The translations under genes were made by a program, and so were the position numbers. Below are positions 54,248 to 62,040 of a stretch of 64,000 nt of DNA, piece after piece. This DNA comes from Cupriavidus necator A5-1 (GTDB taxonomy: Bacteria > Pseudomonadota > Gammaproteobacteria > Burkholderiales > Burkholderiaceae), in the NCBI RefSeq assembly GCF_000744095.1, contig NZ_JQLI01000001.1, positions 4,588,001-4,652,000 on the forward strand, in the 5' to 3' direction. The notes below the pieces were generated by a model, which worked only from the letters and a program-made list of their open reading frames with translations, did not search any database and was not told the origin of the DNA. Each line of letters starts with the position of its first letter. Position 1 is the stretch's first letter.

Positions 54248-54331
54248 GCTTGCGTCCGCAAATAGTGGTTGCGGACGCAAGCCTGCCCGCTCTCAGCCGC
54301 AAACGCTAGGTGCGGCTAATTTCGCGCTTAC

Positions 54332-54339
54332 AAAGGCTG
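54332..54339. repeat. 8-bp target duplication, right side of IS66
   Basis: AAAGGCTG, identical to 47753-47760. Confidence 0.9.
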
Positions 54340-54706
54340 GGTCATACAACGCCATTGGCATGGCCAGACCGGCAAGCACCCAGGCCGCATAGACGGTCCA
54401 GACATTCGTCGCTGACGCCAGCGCAAGCAGGGCCGCTGCGGCGACGACAGAGCCAGCACAGAGAATCCGTTTTCCTCCAAATCGGTCAATCGCCTTGCCC
54501 ACATTGGGGGAGGTCAGGGAGGACGTCAGCAGGGCTAATGTGAACGCGCCAAAAAGTACCGGCTGGCTAAGCTGCAGTTCGGTTTGTATTGGCTTGGAGA
54601 GCACAGCGAAAGCGTAGTACAAACTCCCCCAGGACGCTATTTGAGCGACTCCGAGTGCCGGAATCGTATAGACCAAGCGGGCCGACGAGTCTGACCTCTC
54701 CAGCAC
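54340..54706 (-). pseudogene. MFS exporter of the ars operon, 5' part
   Basis: Reads SARLVYTIPALGVAQIASWG, VLFGAFTLALLTSSLTSPNV, GKAIDRFGGKRILCAGSVVA (the MFS G-x-x-x-D-R-x-G-x-R loop) and AGLAMPMALYDPAF, where the IS66 enters. The GTG at 54706 is poor. An ATG at 54732 (MSEALETG) would be in frame after a one-base change, so the start may also be broken. Confidence 0.8.
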
Positions 54707-54739
54707 TTTCCGGTCTCAAGCGCTTCACTCATATAGAAG

Positions 54740-54760
54740 CGCCCGGTCTGTGGCCGGGCG
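54740..54760 (-). terminator. Hairpin between aqpS and the MFS gene
   Basis: Stem CGCCCGG / CCGGGCG with a 7-base loop, followed on the minus strand by CTTCTATAT. It lies in the 220-base gap between aqpS and the MFS gene and may lower expression of the exporter. Confidence 0.5.
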
Positions 54761-54926
54761 TTAAGGGTTCGAGTTTCTTACTGCGGTGTCATGCACGGCG
54801 CCAGCCTTAATGGCCAAGACGCTGATGAGAGCATCCGCTCTACCGTCTGGTGGCGCTAGCGCCCTTGGCACTTCACGGAGTCCGGCATCGTCATGCTCGG
54901 CAATTGCTTCACGACGACGCGCTGCG

Positions 54927-55631
54927 TCATTTTGTGCCCTGCTCAACTACAGCATCGGTCGCGCTCCTCGGCAAGCTATGCAAGCGCTCGAACCAAAGGA
55001 ACATGACAACGGCAAGGGCGCCACCCACCAGTTGGCTGAGGATGAATCCAGGTGCATCGACTGGTCGGATGCCTGCAAACGTGTCGGTGAGCGAGCGTGC
55101 GATAGTGACCGTGGGGTTAGCGAATGACGTCGATGCCGTGAACCAGTAAGCCGCCGTGATATAGCCGCCGACCGCAACTGGGACAAACTCCAGGCGCCGC
55201 TTCGCGACGTTCAGAATGACCGTAAGCAAGCCGAACGAGGCCACAACCTCACTCCACCACTGTGATGGGCCGGTGCGCACATGCCCCGACACTTCTATCA
55301 GCGGCAGGTCAAACATGCCATGAGCGGCCACCACGCCGGCAATCGCCCCGAGGCCTTGTGCGACGACATAGGCTCCAGCGTGCTTCCAGCGCAGCTTACC
55401 AAGGCAAACCTCGGCAAGCGTCACGATGGGATTGAAGTGTGCGCCTGAGATATTAATGAAGGTGGCGATGAGCGCCACGAGTCCCGCGCCGGTCGCCAGG
55501 GTATTGGCGAGCAGTGCAATTCCGACATTGCCGCCGGCGAGCCGCTCGCCCATGATGCCGGAACCGACGACGGTCGCGAGGAGGAGCGCGGAGCCCAGGA
55601 ACTCCGCGACTACGGCGTGGCGCAATCTCAT
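54927..55631 (-). CDS. aqpS: Aquaglyceroporin-like channel of the ars operon
   Basis: 234 residues, six membrane helices of the MIP family. The two pore loops are HFNPIVTLAE (N-P-I instead of N-P-A) and FANPTVTIARSL (N-P-T). Such channels in ars operons (AqpS of Sinorhizobium) let arsenite leave the cell down its gradient once ArsC has made it. The start overlaps the arsC stop by 4 bases. Altered second residues of NPA are common in AqpS-like proteins. Confidence 0.85.
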   Translation of the reverse strand: MRLRHAVVAEFLGSALLLATVVGSGIMGERLAGGNVGIALLANTLATGAGLVALIATFINISGAHFNPIVTLAEVCLGKLRWKHAGAYVVAQGLGAIAGVVAAHGMFDLPLIEVSGHVRTGPSQWWSEVVASFGLLTVILNVAKRRLEFVPVAVGGYITAAYWFTASTSFANPTVTIARSLTDTFAGIRPVDAPGFILSQLVGGALAVVMFLWFERLHSLPRSATDAVVEQGTK

Positions 55632-56128
55632 GGTTTTGCTTTCCCGATGTTGGTCACTTCCTTCTTCACCGCAAGCCGGTCGAGAGATGCGAGGGGCAAG
55701 CTCTTGAAGAGGTCAAGCCTCTTGCGAAGTGTGGCTGCGGCGTCTTTGAATGCACGCTTCTTTGTTTCATCCGAGCCCTCAACAGCGGCAGGGTCTGGAA
55801 CCCCCCAGTGCGCGGTGATGGGTTGCCCTGGCCAGATGGGGCACTGCTCGCCTGCGGCCTGGTCACACACGGTGAACACGAAGTCCATCACGGGCGCATC
55901 CGACGTGGCAAACTCACTCCACGACTTGCTTCGAAGGCCCACGGTGGGAAGTCCCATCTGTGTCAGGAGTTGCAGCGTCAAGGGATGGATTTCTCCCTTC
56001 GAGTGACTGCCAGCCGAGTAGGCCCTGAATCGCCCGCCCCCGAGGGCATTCAACTGAACCTCGGCCAGCACGCTGCGCGCTGAATTGCCGGTGCAAAGAA
56101 ACAAAACGTTGTAAACCTTATCACTCAT
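55628..56128 (-). CDS. arsC: Arsenate reductase, LMW-phosphatase type (second copy)
   Basis: 166 residues from MSDKVYNVLFLCTGNSARSV. The active site C-T-G-N-S-A-R-S is C-x5-R. A second Cys pair region, FTVCDQAAGEQCPIWPGQP, is present as in thioredoxin-coupled ArsC. Reduces arsenate to arsenite. 34 bases after the first arsC, 4-base overlap with aqpS. Confidence 0.92.
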   Translation of the reverse strand: MSDKVYNVLFLCTGNSARSVLAEVQLNALGGGRFRAYSAGSHSKGEIHPLTLQLLTQMGLPTVGLRSKSWSEFATSDAPVMDFVFTVCDQAAGEQCPIWPGQPITAHWGVPDPAAVEGSDETKKRAFKDAAATLRKRLDLFKSLPLASLDRLAVKKEVTNIGKAKP

Positions 56129-56162
56129 GTCGAACACCGCGTGGGTAGGCAAGTCCCGGTTA

Positions 56163-56681
56163 TCAGGTCGCACCGATGGCAGTGACATCGATGTCGCCAA
56201 CCCGTTGCAGCTCAGCGCGAATGGCAGTCTCATCGAGGTCCTCAAGTGGCACCTTGAGGAATGCCTCGACGCGGTACTTAATCTGCTGGAATACCTGCTC
56301 GAAGGCGGCACGCTTCGCTTCATCAGTGCCCTCGACCGCGGCGGGGTCATAGAAACCCCAATGCGCGGATGATGGGTGTCCAGGCCAGAGCGGGCAGACT
56401 TCCCCTGCAGCTTGGTCGCAAACCGTGATGATGAAGTCCATGTGCGGCGCATCGGCCTTGGCGAACTCGTCCCATGACTTGCTGCGCAGATTCGACAGGT
56501 CGTACCATGTCTTCTGGACCTGCTCGACAGCGAACGGATTCACCTTGCCCGACGGCTGGCTGCCCGCACTGAACGTCTTGAAGCGGCCATTGCCCATAGT
56601 TGCCAGAAGGGCTTCGGCCATGATGCTGCGTGACGTATTGCCAGTGCAGAGGAAGAGGACGTTATAAGTGTCTTTGCTCAT
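56163..56681 (-). CDS. arsC: Arsenate reductase, LMW-phosphatase type (first copy)
   Basis: 172 residues from MSKDTYNVLFLCTGNTSRSI. C-T-G-N-T-S-R-S active site and ITVCDQAAGEVCPLWPGHPS. About 55% like the second copy, so an old duplication. It overlaps arsI by ATGA. Two tandem arsC genes of this type are common in Burkholderiales ars operons. Confidence 0.92.
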   Translation of the reverse strand: MSKDTYNVLFLCTGNTSRSIMAEALLATMGNGRFKTFSAGSQPSGKVNPFAVEQVQKTWYDLSNLRSKSWDEFAKADAPHMDFIITVCDQAAGEVCPLWPGHPSSAHWGFYDPAAVEGTDEAKRAAFEQVFQQIKYRVEAFLKVPLEDLDETAIRAELQRVGDIDVTAIGAT

Positions 56682-57133
56682 TTGTCGCGAGTGCGAAAGG
56701 TGATGGTGGCTGGCGTAGGAGCGCAGCAAGCCGAAGCGGATGCGTCGGGGCGCGATTCGCCGAACGTAGGGATTGAGTCAAGCGTGTGGTACGACTCCCA
56801 CGCGATGCCTTGGGGGTCTACAGTCCAATACTTGTCCGACTTGGCATAGCAACAGTTGGTGCCAATCTGCGCTTCCATCGGAAGCTCCGCATTGGCGAGT
56901 CGCGTCTGCATTTCGTTGAGTTCCTCTTCGGACTCGACCTGGACACCGAGGTGGTCCACGCCAGCCTTGCGGCCACGCATGGAAATCGCGAAGTTGACGC
57001 GCGGGTCCTCCAGCATCCATTTCGCGTAGTCGTCCTTAGTCACGGTTGGCTCGCTCGCGAAAAGCGCTGAGTAGAAGCGGATGCTCTCCGCCAAGTTATC
57101 GACGGATACATGGACGTGCAGTCTCTTCATCAT
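56678..57133 (-). CDS. arsI: ArsI-type C-As lyase (VOC family)
   Basis: 151 residues, ATGA overlap with arsR. ArsI cleaves the C-As bond of trivalent methyl and aromatic arsenicals with Fe(II). Metal ligands by comparison: His in KRLHVHVSV, His in GVDHLGVQVE, Glu in IAWESYH. The vicinal Cys pair for the arsenical is in GTNCCYAKSDKYW. The C-terminus ends with another C-C. ArsI and the related CadI are hard to tell apart by eye. Confidence 0.87.
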   Translation of the reverse strand: MMKRLHVHVSVDNLAESIRFYSALFASEPTVTKDDYAKWMLEDPRVNFAISMRGRKAGVDHLGVQVESEEELNEMQTRLANAELPMEAQIGTNCCYAKSDKYWTVDPQGIAWESYHTLDSIPTFGESRPDASASACCAPTPATITFRTRDK

Positions 57134-57465
57134 TTGTCCCCACAGGTCGCGCAATCACTATCCGGTATCGCGGCACAGGGCTCCCCCTGGCAGCAGTTCT
57201 CGGTCAGAAATGCAATGAGTTCATTCATGGTCGCGTAGTTGGCCGAATAAATAACGTACCGGCTTTCCTGCCGAGAGGTCACCAAGCCCGCATGCGCCAA
57301 CTCCTTCAGGTGGAAGGAAAGCGATGACGGCGGTGTATCCATCGCTTCGGCGATGCGCCCCGCAGACATTCCCTCAGGCCCAGCACGCATAAGGAGGCGG
57401 TAGACCTCAAGACGCGACGCAGCGGCAAGTGCTGCAAGCGCCGCAATAGCTTCGCTCGTTTCCAT
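57130..57465 (-). CDS. arsR: ArsR family repressor, first gene of the ars operon
   Basis: 111 residues. Winged helix with PPSSLSFHLKELAHAGLVTS. The As(III) site N-C-C-Q-G-E-P-C is the Acidithiobacillus type. Upstream, ATTTC and GAAAT flank ATAT (57467-57486), a likely self-operator. The gene order arsR-arsI-arsC-arsC-aqpS is fully overlapped or closely spaced. Confidence 0.93.
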   Translation of the reverse strand: METSEAIAALAALAAASRLEVYRLLMRAGPEGMSAGRIAEAMDTPPSSLSFHLKELAHAGLVTSRQESRYVIYSANYATMNELIAFLTENCCQGEPCAAIPDSDCATCGDK

Positions 57466-57486
57466 ATTTCCACGATATACGAAATG
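57466..57486 (-). promoter_or_regulatory. Candidate ArsR operator at the ars operon promoter
   Basis: Inverted repeat ATTTC-N10-GAAAT around CACGATATAC, just before the arsR start. Confidence 0.45.
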
Positions 57487-57543
57487 AAGAGCGGTCGCAA
57501 GAGAAGGTTTGATGACGACTCCCGGTAAGAAGTGTTGCCCGAG

Positions 57544-57588
57544 CGGCCAAGATAGTTGTCGTTCGACCGGTCAAAGTAGTTGACGCTC
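57544..57588. repeat. Imperfect 24-bp-period direct repeat
   Basis: CGGCCAAGATAGTTGTCG and CGGTCAAAGTAGTTGACG, spaced 24 bases. Such repeats near AGTTG resemble the ends of IS21-type elements, which carry several copies; no transposase is near. Confidence 0.4.
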
Positions 57589-57646
57589 TACAGGCTCCGA
57601 AGCCGCTCAGTGAGCGAGAACTGTGAAGTCATGCGCAGCCGAATTA

Positions 57647-57973
57647 TCACTCGACCTTGAAATGCTCGACGGACTGGCCTGCATTCACCGCGCGCTGTAG
57701 CCAGTCGGGTAGCTTTCCGTTGCCATCCCAGACGTGGCCGGCGGCGTCCCTATAGCGAACGCAAGCAGCGGTATTTGCGTCGGAGCGCGAGGGCCGCTCT
57801 GAAAAGCATCCGGCCGCGACCAGGTCATCAATGGAGATACCGTTGCGGGCCATTTGCGACTTTACCCAAAGAATGGCGTCCGCACGCTGCCGTAGCTGCT
57901 GCATCTCGGAGCCATAGGGAAAGGCGTGAAAGGGTTGGGTGGCGACTTCAGCCACAGGTAAGCGCTTCGTCAT
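57647..57973 (-). CDS. H-NS family nucleoid-associated protein (short form)
   Basis: 108 residues. Helix LRQRADAILWVKSQMARNGI, GCFSERPSRSDANTA, then YRDAAGHVWDGNGKLPDWLQ and RAVNAGQSVEHFKVE. About 60% like 838-1125. It may silence AT-rich parts of this island. No good SD at the ATG; MQQLRQRAD is an alternative start. Confidence 0.88.
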   Translation of the reverse strand: MTKRLPVAEVATQPFHAFPYGSEMQQLRQRADAILWVKSQMARNGISIDDLVAAGCFSERPSRSDANTAACVRYRDAAGHVWDGNGKLPDWLQRAVNAGQSVEHFKVE

Positions 57974-58278
57974 TGACTAAAAAGCGTGGACGGCGTGCCT
58001 TGATGTGATGGCCCTATCGTAGCGGGCTACCGCTCGCAAAGCCACGGCATGAGAACCTCAAGGCGCCGTGACCCAGCGTGGTTTGGAGTGTGAGAAACCA
58101 ACGCCGGTTCCGAGCCGCCTTTGCGCTTCGTGTGAAAAAAGCAAGCGAGCAGCGCGCGACTGACGCTGCTCGGCTATCGAATTCGCTGTGGGGGGCGCAG
58201 CGAATTCGGTGTATCGGTTTTGGCATCCGCTTAAAGTACGAATCCTGTACGAAAGGGCTGCTTCTTACTCACAGCGGC
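57974..58278. other. Stretch without a supported gene
   Basis: Promoter side of the H-NS gene and unrecognised sequence; a plus-strand frame exists but overlaps the next minus-strand gene and has no family. Confidence 0.35.
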
Positions 58279-58665
58279 CTAACGCCTAGAAAGCTTCCGC
58301 TTCACTTTGTCAAGCACGTGCTGGTGCTTGTCCGCGGCTTCCTCCCATGTGAGCGAGTCGAACGTCTTGTTAATCGCGCGAGCCCGCAAACTTGTCCGGA
58401 ACATTGGCGGCTTGTCGTCGTGCTTGCTGGCCCATCCCGAGAAGCAGGTCCAGACCTCGGCATTGTATTCGGGCAGCAAATCCTTTATTTGGTAGGCGTT
58501 GCTCTGCCAGGAACTCCAGCGCGCGTGAACGCCATAGTCATAGACGCGAACCGGCCGGCCGACGTCGTCGAGTATGTAGTACCGGTCGTAATCCGGGTCG
58601 ATGGGACAGGCCTCGTAGCCGCCCGGCGGTGCTGGCGGATGCGGAGGGACTTCCAGTCGTGGCAT
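58279..58665 (-). CDS. Hypothetical protein under a LexA box
   Basis: 128 residues from MPRLEVPPHPPAPPGGYEAC. Middle part YILDDVGRPVRVYDYGVHAR, then SWQSNAYQIKDLLPEYNAEV and a Lys/Arg-rich helical tail (DKHQHVLDKVKRKLSRR). No domain recognised and no signal. The LexA box lies 12 bases before the ATG, so the mRNA leader must be very short or the box covers the start region. Probably a DNA-damage-induced gene. Confidence 0.75.
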   Translation of the reverse strand: MPRLEVPPHPPAPPGGYEACPIDPDYDRYYILDDVGRPVRVYDYGVHARWSSWQSNAYQIKDLLPEYNAEVWTCFSGWASKHDDKPPMFRTSLRARAINKTFDSLTWEEAADKHQHVLDKVKRKLSRR

Positions 58666-58676
58666 GGTCGTAGTCG

Positions 58677-58698
58677 ATACTGTACAAATGTACAGTAT
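58677..58698. promoter_or_regulatory. LexA (SOS) box
   Basis: TACTGTACAAATGTACAGTA fits CTGT-N8-ACAG exactly and is symmetrical over 22 bases apart from the central AA. It lies between the minus-strand gene at 58665 and the NUDIX gene at 58896, closer to the former. Confidence 0.85.
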
Positions 58699-58895
58699 AA
58701 CGGCGCCGACACAGGCCGGCAAACTTGGTTCTCCGGATGAGGGCGGGTTCCGTAGGCTGCTCGCATACAAGGCCGAGAAATCGACGATACCCCTAAGTCA
58801 CGATTTGGCAACGGCGCATGCCGCGCTTTTCCTCGCGGACCGGACCGTATAGCCTCATTCAAGCCTGCGATGTTGTGTGGGGGAGAGAACTGACG

Positions 58896-59318
58896 ATGAA
58901 GGCTCTTAAGCGTTCGGCTGGCTTGGTGGTGCTGCGTCGCTTTGCCGACCACTGGCACTGCCTGGTTCTACGCGCGTTTCGGAATTGGGACCTGCCCAAA
59001 GGCTTGCCAGAGCTCGAAGAAGGGCCGCTGCAGGCCGCGTTGCGTGAGACCAAAGAGGAGACTGGGTTGTCTGCGCTCGAGCTTCGTTGGGGTGAAGACT
59101 ATCGGGAAACCGAACCCTATGGCCACGTTAAGATTGCGCGCTTTTATCTTGCCTTGTCGCCAAGCGGAGATGTGAGTTTGCCGATTAGCGCTGAACTCGG
59201 CCGTCCAGAGCACCACGAATTTCGCTGGGTTACTTTTGCCGAAGCCCGGCAGCTTCTGCCGGCCCGGTTCGAACCGATTCTCGAATGGGCGCAGAGTACG
59301 GTCGGTATGTCGAACTGA
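58896..59318 (+). CDS. NUDIX hydrolase
   Basis: 140 residues; ATG after GGGGGAGAG. The Nudix box G-x5-E-x7-R-E-x2-E-E-x-G is complete: GLPELEEGPLQAALRETKEE-TGL. MKALKRSAGLVVLRRFADHW and WDLPKGLPELEEG resemble diadenosine tetraphosphate hydrolases. Hydrolyses nucleoside diphosphate-linked compounds; the substrate is unknown. The LexA box lies 200 bases upstream, so SOS control is less likely than for the other gene. Confidence 0.88.
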   Translation: MKALKRSAGLVVLRRFADHWHCLVLRAFRNWDLPKGLPELEEGPLQAALRETKEETGLSALELRWGEDYRETEPYGHVKIARFYLALSPSGDVSLPISAELGRPEHHEFRWVTFAEARQLLPARFEPILEWAQSTVGMSN

Positions 59319-59491
59319 GAGGGTGCCCAAGCGTACCCCACCGCCGAAGTCTTCGGTCACCGAACAGGCAAACGCGGGCAAATGAAAGCTGAGGAGACCA
59401 TTCATGTCGCCACCGGTGGGCCTGCACCACAAAGGCCCGCCGAGACTAATTGAGGTGTGGGCTGGGAGGCATTGCCGGCCGCGCGGCACAG

Positions 59492-59884
59492 CTATCGGGC
59501 CACGGCCAGACGTTCGCATCTACTCTTTCCCTCCGCCGCTATACGCCTGTCCAAAAGGTTAAAGACGGAAGGGCTAAACACAGCGCCTCTCTTCTCAACG
59601 TCGTAGAGCAACTCCCGCACCTGTCTCGCATTAAAGTCGTCCCTGGATAGCCGGTTTTGAATACTGGCCATATCGTTAAGCAACGCGGCGAGCCGCTCCC
59701 GTTGCTGATTGACTGCATTAGGCCGCAACCAGCGGACGAGCGTAACTGTTGCCATCACCGCCCAAAAGCCGAGACCGCGCTCCGGGTCGATAGCGGAAGC
59801 CAGATACGCTGTAAGAAACAACGCCAAGCCCTCTAACAAGACTCGTTTCATTACTTGCCACAACGACTGTTTTACCGCCAGCAA
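59492..59884 (-). CDS. Small membrane protein
   Basis: 130 residues. Two membrane helices (VLLEGLALFLTAYLASAI and GLGFWAVMATVTLVRWL), then a cytosolic helical tail (QQRERLAALLNDMASIQNRL). The ATG at 59851 (MKRVLLEG) is another possible start. Function unknown. Confidence 0.6.
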   Translation of the reverse strand: MLAVKQSLWQVMKRVLLEGLALFLTAYLASAIDPERGLGFWAVMATVTLVRWLRPNAVNQQRERLAALLNDMASIQNRLSRDDFNARQVRELLYDVEKRGAVFSPSVFNLLDRRIAAEGKSRCERLAVAR

Positions 59885-60219
59885 CGGTTTGCTCTTTGGC
59901 AGCCAAGGAAGCGAACGTGCGAAGGCGATATGTTTGGCTTCGGCGGGCCGGAGGTCATCGGCGCCTTAAGTCTCTCTTGCTGACAGACCCGCAAGCCCGA
60001 TGGGGCCGACTAGCCAGCGTAGTGCTAGCTATCGGTGTGCTCTATGATCAATATCTGGGTGTTGGCGCAGCGATGTCTCTGGGCCGGATGAGCGATGTCC
60101 CAACACGACTTGTGCCGTATATTCTGTAATAAAATCAGTTACTTACTGTTGATATAGAACGACTCAATTGGGCTGATAAAAAACTTTTTCGTCGAATGAA
60201 CAGATTCATCCTTGCTTGT

Positions 60220-60237
60220 CTATCTAGTAGTAGATAG
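60220..60237. promoter_or_regulatory. Inverted repeat, candidate operator
   Basis: CTATCTA-GTAG-TAGATAG, a symmetrical site related to the one at 60351. Confidence 0.5.
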
Positions 60238-60350
60238 TATTCAGGCCATGGACAGCGACGCAGCCGCCACACTAACGGCAGCAACGCAAAGCGGTCCACG
60301 CAATACCAAGCACTTTGTCAGTACCGGAGGCGGTCATTTTTTAGGTCTTT

Positions 60351-60376
60351 GCATCTATCTACTAGAAGATAGATGC
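60351..60376. promoter_or_regulatory. Inverted repeat, candidate operator
   Basis: Perfect 10-bp arms GCATCTATCT / AGATAGATGC around ACTAGA. CTATCT-N6-AGATAG is shared in outline with 60220. Sites of this type are often bound by TetR-family repressors; no such gene is near. Confidence 0.5.
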
Positions 60377-60478
60377 ATGCGAGGGCGAGGAGAGGACTGC
60401 TTACTACGCAGTACAGATATTGGCCCTCGATCAGCTACCCAAACCAGCATCGCCCGGCCCCAACGCAAGGAAAAAATC

Positions 60479-61066
60479 ATGAACGCCAAGACCATCCTGA
60501 CCGCCGCTGCTATTGCCGCCGCTTTCGTAACGGGCGTTGCCCAGGCTACCCCGCAAAAGGCCGGCGAAGCGTACAGCTACACCTATCGCGTCAACGATCA
60601 GCGCAGCTCCTTTACGGATGGCGCTCGCATCACCAGCCGTGACGTCTACACCGACGGCGCCCGCATTAGCAATCGCGACGGCCTGACCGCGAGCATCGGC
60701 AACCGTGACGTCTACACCGACGGCGCCCGCATTAGCAATCGCGACGGCCTGACCGCGAGCATCGGCAACCGTGACGTCTACACCGACGGCGCCCGCATCA
60801 GCAATCGCGATGGCCTGACAGCGAGCATCGGCAACCGTGACGTCTACACCGACGGCGCCCGCATTAGCAATCGCGACGGCCTGACCGCGAGCATCGGCAA
60901 CCGTGACGTCTACACCGACGGCGCCCGCATCAGCAATCGCGATGGCCTGACAGCGAGCATCAGCAACCGTGACGTCTACACCGACGGCGCCCGCATCAGC
61001 AATCGCGACGGCCTGACAGCGAGCATCGGCAACCGTAACGTCTACACCGACGGCGCGCTGGCCTGA
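60479..61066 (+). CDS. Secreted protein with six 22-residue repeats
   Basis: 195 residues; ATG after AAGGA. Signal peptide MNAKTILTAAAIAAAFVTGV ending AQA-TP. After a short unique part (QKAGEAYSYTYRVNDQRSSF) come six full copies of R-D-V-Y-T-D-G-A-R-I-S followed by N-R-D-G-L-T-A-S-I-G-N, then a partial R-N-V-Y-T-D-G-A. Each repeat is rich in Asp, Asn and Gly. It could form a beta-solenoid or bind metal ions; this is inference. Relatives with T-D-G-A-R units occur in Burkholderiales. The SDR gene follows 230 bases later. Confidence 0.8.
   Translation: MNAKTILTAAAIAAAFVTGVAQATPQKAGEAYSYTYRVNDQRSSFTDGARITSRDVYTDGARISNRDGLTASIGNRDVYTDGARISNRDGLTASIGNRDVYTDGARISNRDGLTASIGNRDVYTDGARISNRDGLTASIGNRDVYTDGARISNRDGLTASISNRDVYTDGARISNRDGLTASIGNRNVYTDGALA
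60638..61066. repeat. 66-bp tandem repeat, six full units
   Basis: Units differ at a few silent sites (ATTAGC/ATCAGC, GACGGC/GATGGC, GACCGC/GACAGC). Order of types: A, A, B, A, B, C. The A-B pairs suggest that 132-bp double units were copied. Confidence 0.9.
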
Positions 61067-61293
61067 TACCGGCTCCGGTCGCCATGGCTTGGCGATGAGC
61101 GTATCGCAGACGGTGTCCAATACGAGCACCGCTGCCTATCCACAGGCGAGCCACCGTGAAATCGATCCGGCAGCCTTGAACGGGCCGCTTTATTGCACTC
61201 GCTTTCCCAACTACATTCCTACTGTCGGATGCGCGAGGTGGATGCGGGGCACGACACAGGCGACGAGTAAGAGAACCCTCATAGGAGAGCACC

Positions 61294-62040
61294 ATGGGCA
61301 AGCTCACGGGTAAGGCAGCGGTCGTCACTGGGGCGTCAAAAGGCATCGGCGCTGCGATAGCGAAGGCGCTCGCGGCCGAAGGCGCGACCGTCGTCGTGAA
61401 TTACTCCAGGGGAAAGGCAGATGCCGATAAAGTCGTTGCCGCTATCACGGCCGCAGGCGGGAAGGCGGTCGCAGTCGGCGGCGACGTAACTAAACGTGCT
61501 GACGCGGAAGCCATAGTCGACACTGCGATCAAGCATTTCGGTCGCCTCGACATCGTCGTCAACAATGCCGGAATTTATGAATTTGCCACGATAGAGGAAG
61601 TGACGGAAGAGCATTTTCATAAACATTTCGATATTAACGTGTTGGGCACGCTGCTCGTGACCCAGGCGGCAGCCAGGCATCTTGGAGAGGGCGGCAGCAT
61701 CATCAACATGGGTTCCGTTGTGAGCCGTACTACTCCTGCGGCAAGTGCCGTCTACAGCGGCACGAAGGGCGCAGTCGATGCGATCACGGGCGCGCTTGCG
61801 CGCGAGCTAGGGCCGCGCAAGATTCGCGTCAATTCCATCAATCCTGGGGTGGTCGTGACCGAAGGTACACATAGTGCGGGAATCATCGGTTCCGACTTTG
61901 ATGCTGCAGCCGTTAGCCAGACACCGCTAGGCCGGCTCGGACAGCCGGATGACGTTGCGGCGGTGGCGGTGTTCCTCGCATCGGATGATGCGCGGTGGCT
62001 CACCGGCGAACATTTGATCACAAGCGGCGGCCTTCGCTAG
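61294..62040 (+). CDS. SDR family oxidoreductase
   Basis: 248 residues; ATG after AGGAGAGCACC. Cofactor loop VTGASKGIGAAIAKAL, NNAGIYEF, catalytic Ser in NMGSVVSRTT, Tyr and Lys in YSGTKGAVDA. NYSRGKADADK after beta-2 suggests NADP(H). Close to 3-oxoacyl-ACP-reductase or glucose-1-dehydrogenase-like enzymes; substrate unknown. Lone gene. Confidence 0.88.
   Translation: MGKLTGKAAVVTGASKGIGAAIAKALAAEGATVVVNYSRGKADADKVVAAITAAGGKAVAVGGDVTKRADAEAIVDTAIKHFGRLDIVVNNAGIYEFATIEEVTEEHFHKHFDINVLGTLLVTQAAARHLGEGGSIINMGSVVSRTTPAASAVYSGTKGAVDAITGALARELGPRKIRVNSINPGVVVTEGTHSAGIIGSDFDAAAVSQTPLGRLGQPDDVAAVAVFLASDDARWLTGEHLITSGGLR

Larger units (their letters stand above)
47761..54331 (-). mobile_element. IS66 family element, interrupted by RIT 2
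   Basis: Ends GTAACCGCTAAAT (47761) and its partner GTAAGCGCGAAAT (inward from 54331) are imperfect inverted repeats of the IS66 type with the expected GTAA tip, flanked by 8-bp direct repeats. Genes tnpA-tnpB-tnpC on the minus strand and a plus-strand passenger at 47860. RIT 2 splits tnpC. Confidence 0.93.
59885..60478. other. AT-richer leader region before the repeat protein
   Basis: A plus-strand frame at 59896-60129 is unlikely to be a gene. From 60130 the DNA is AT-richer and holds two related inverted repeats (60220, 60351), probably operators for the repeat-protein gene. Confidence 0.45.

Noticed and set aside
59896..60129. Small plus-strand gene of 77 residues
   Set aside because: Lacks a ribosome site and family character and spans a region that looks like intergenic DNA.
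60638..61066. CRISPR array
   Set aside because: The 66-bp units are contiguous coding repeats without unique spacers, and no cas gene is present.
60431..61129. Antisense repeat protein with V-G-V-D-V-T-V-A-D-A units
   Set aside because: A mirror of the 66-bp repeats. The plus-strand reading has a signal peptide and ribosome site; this one has neither.
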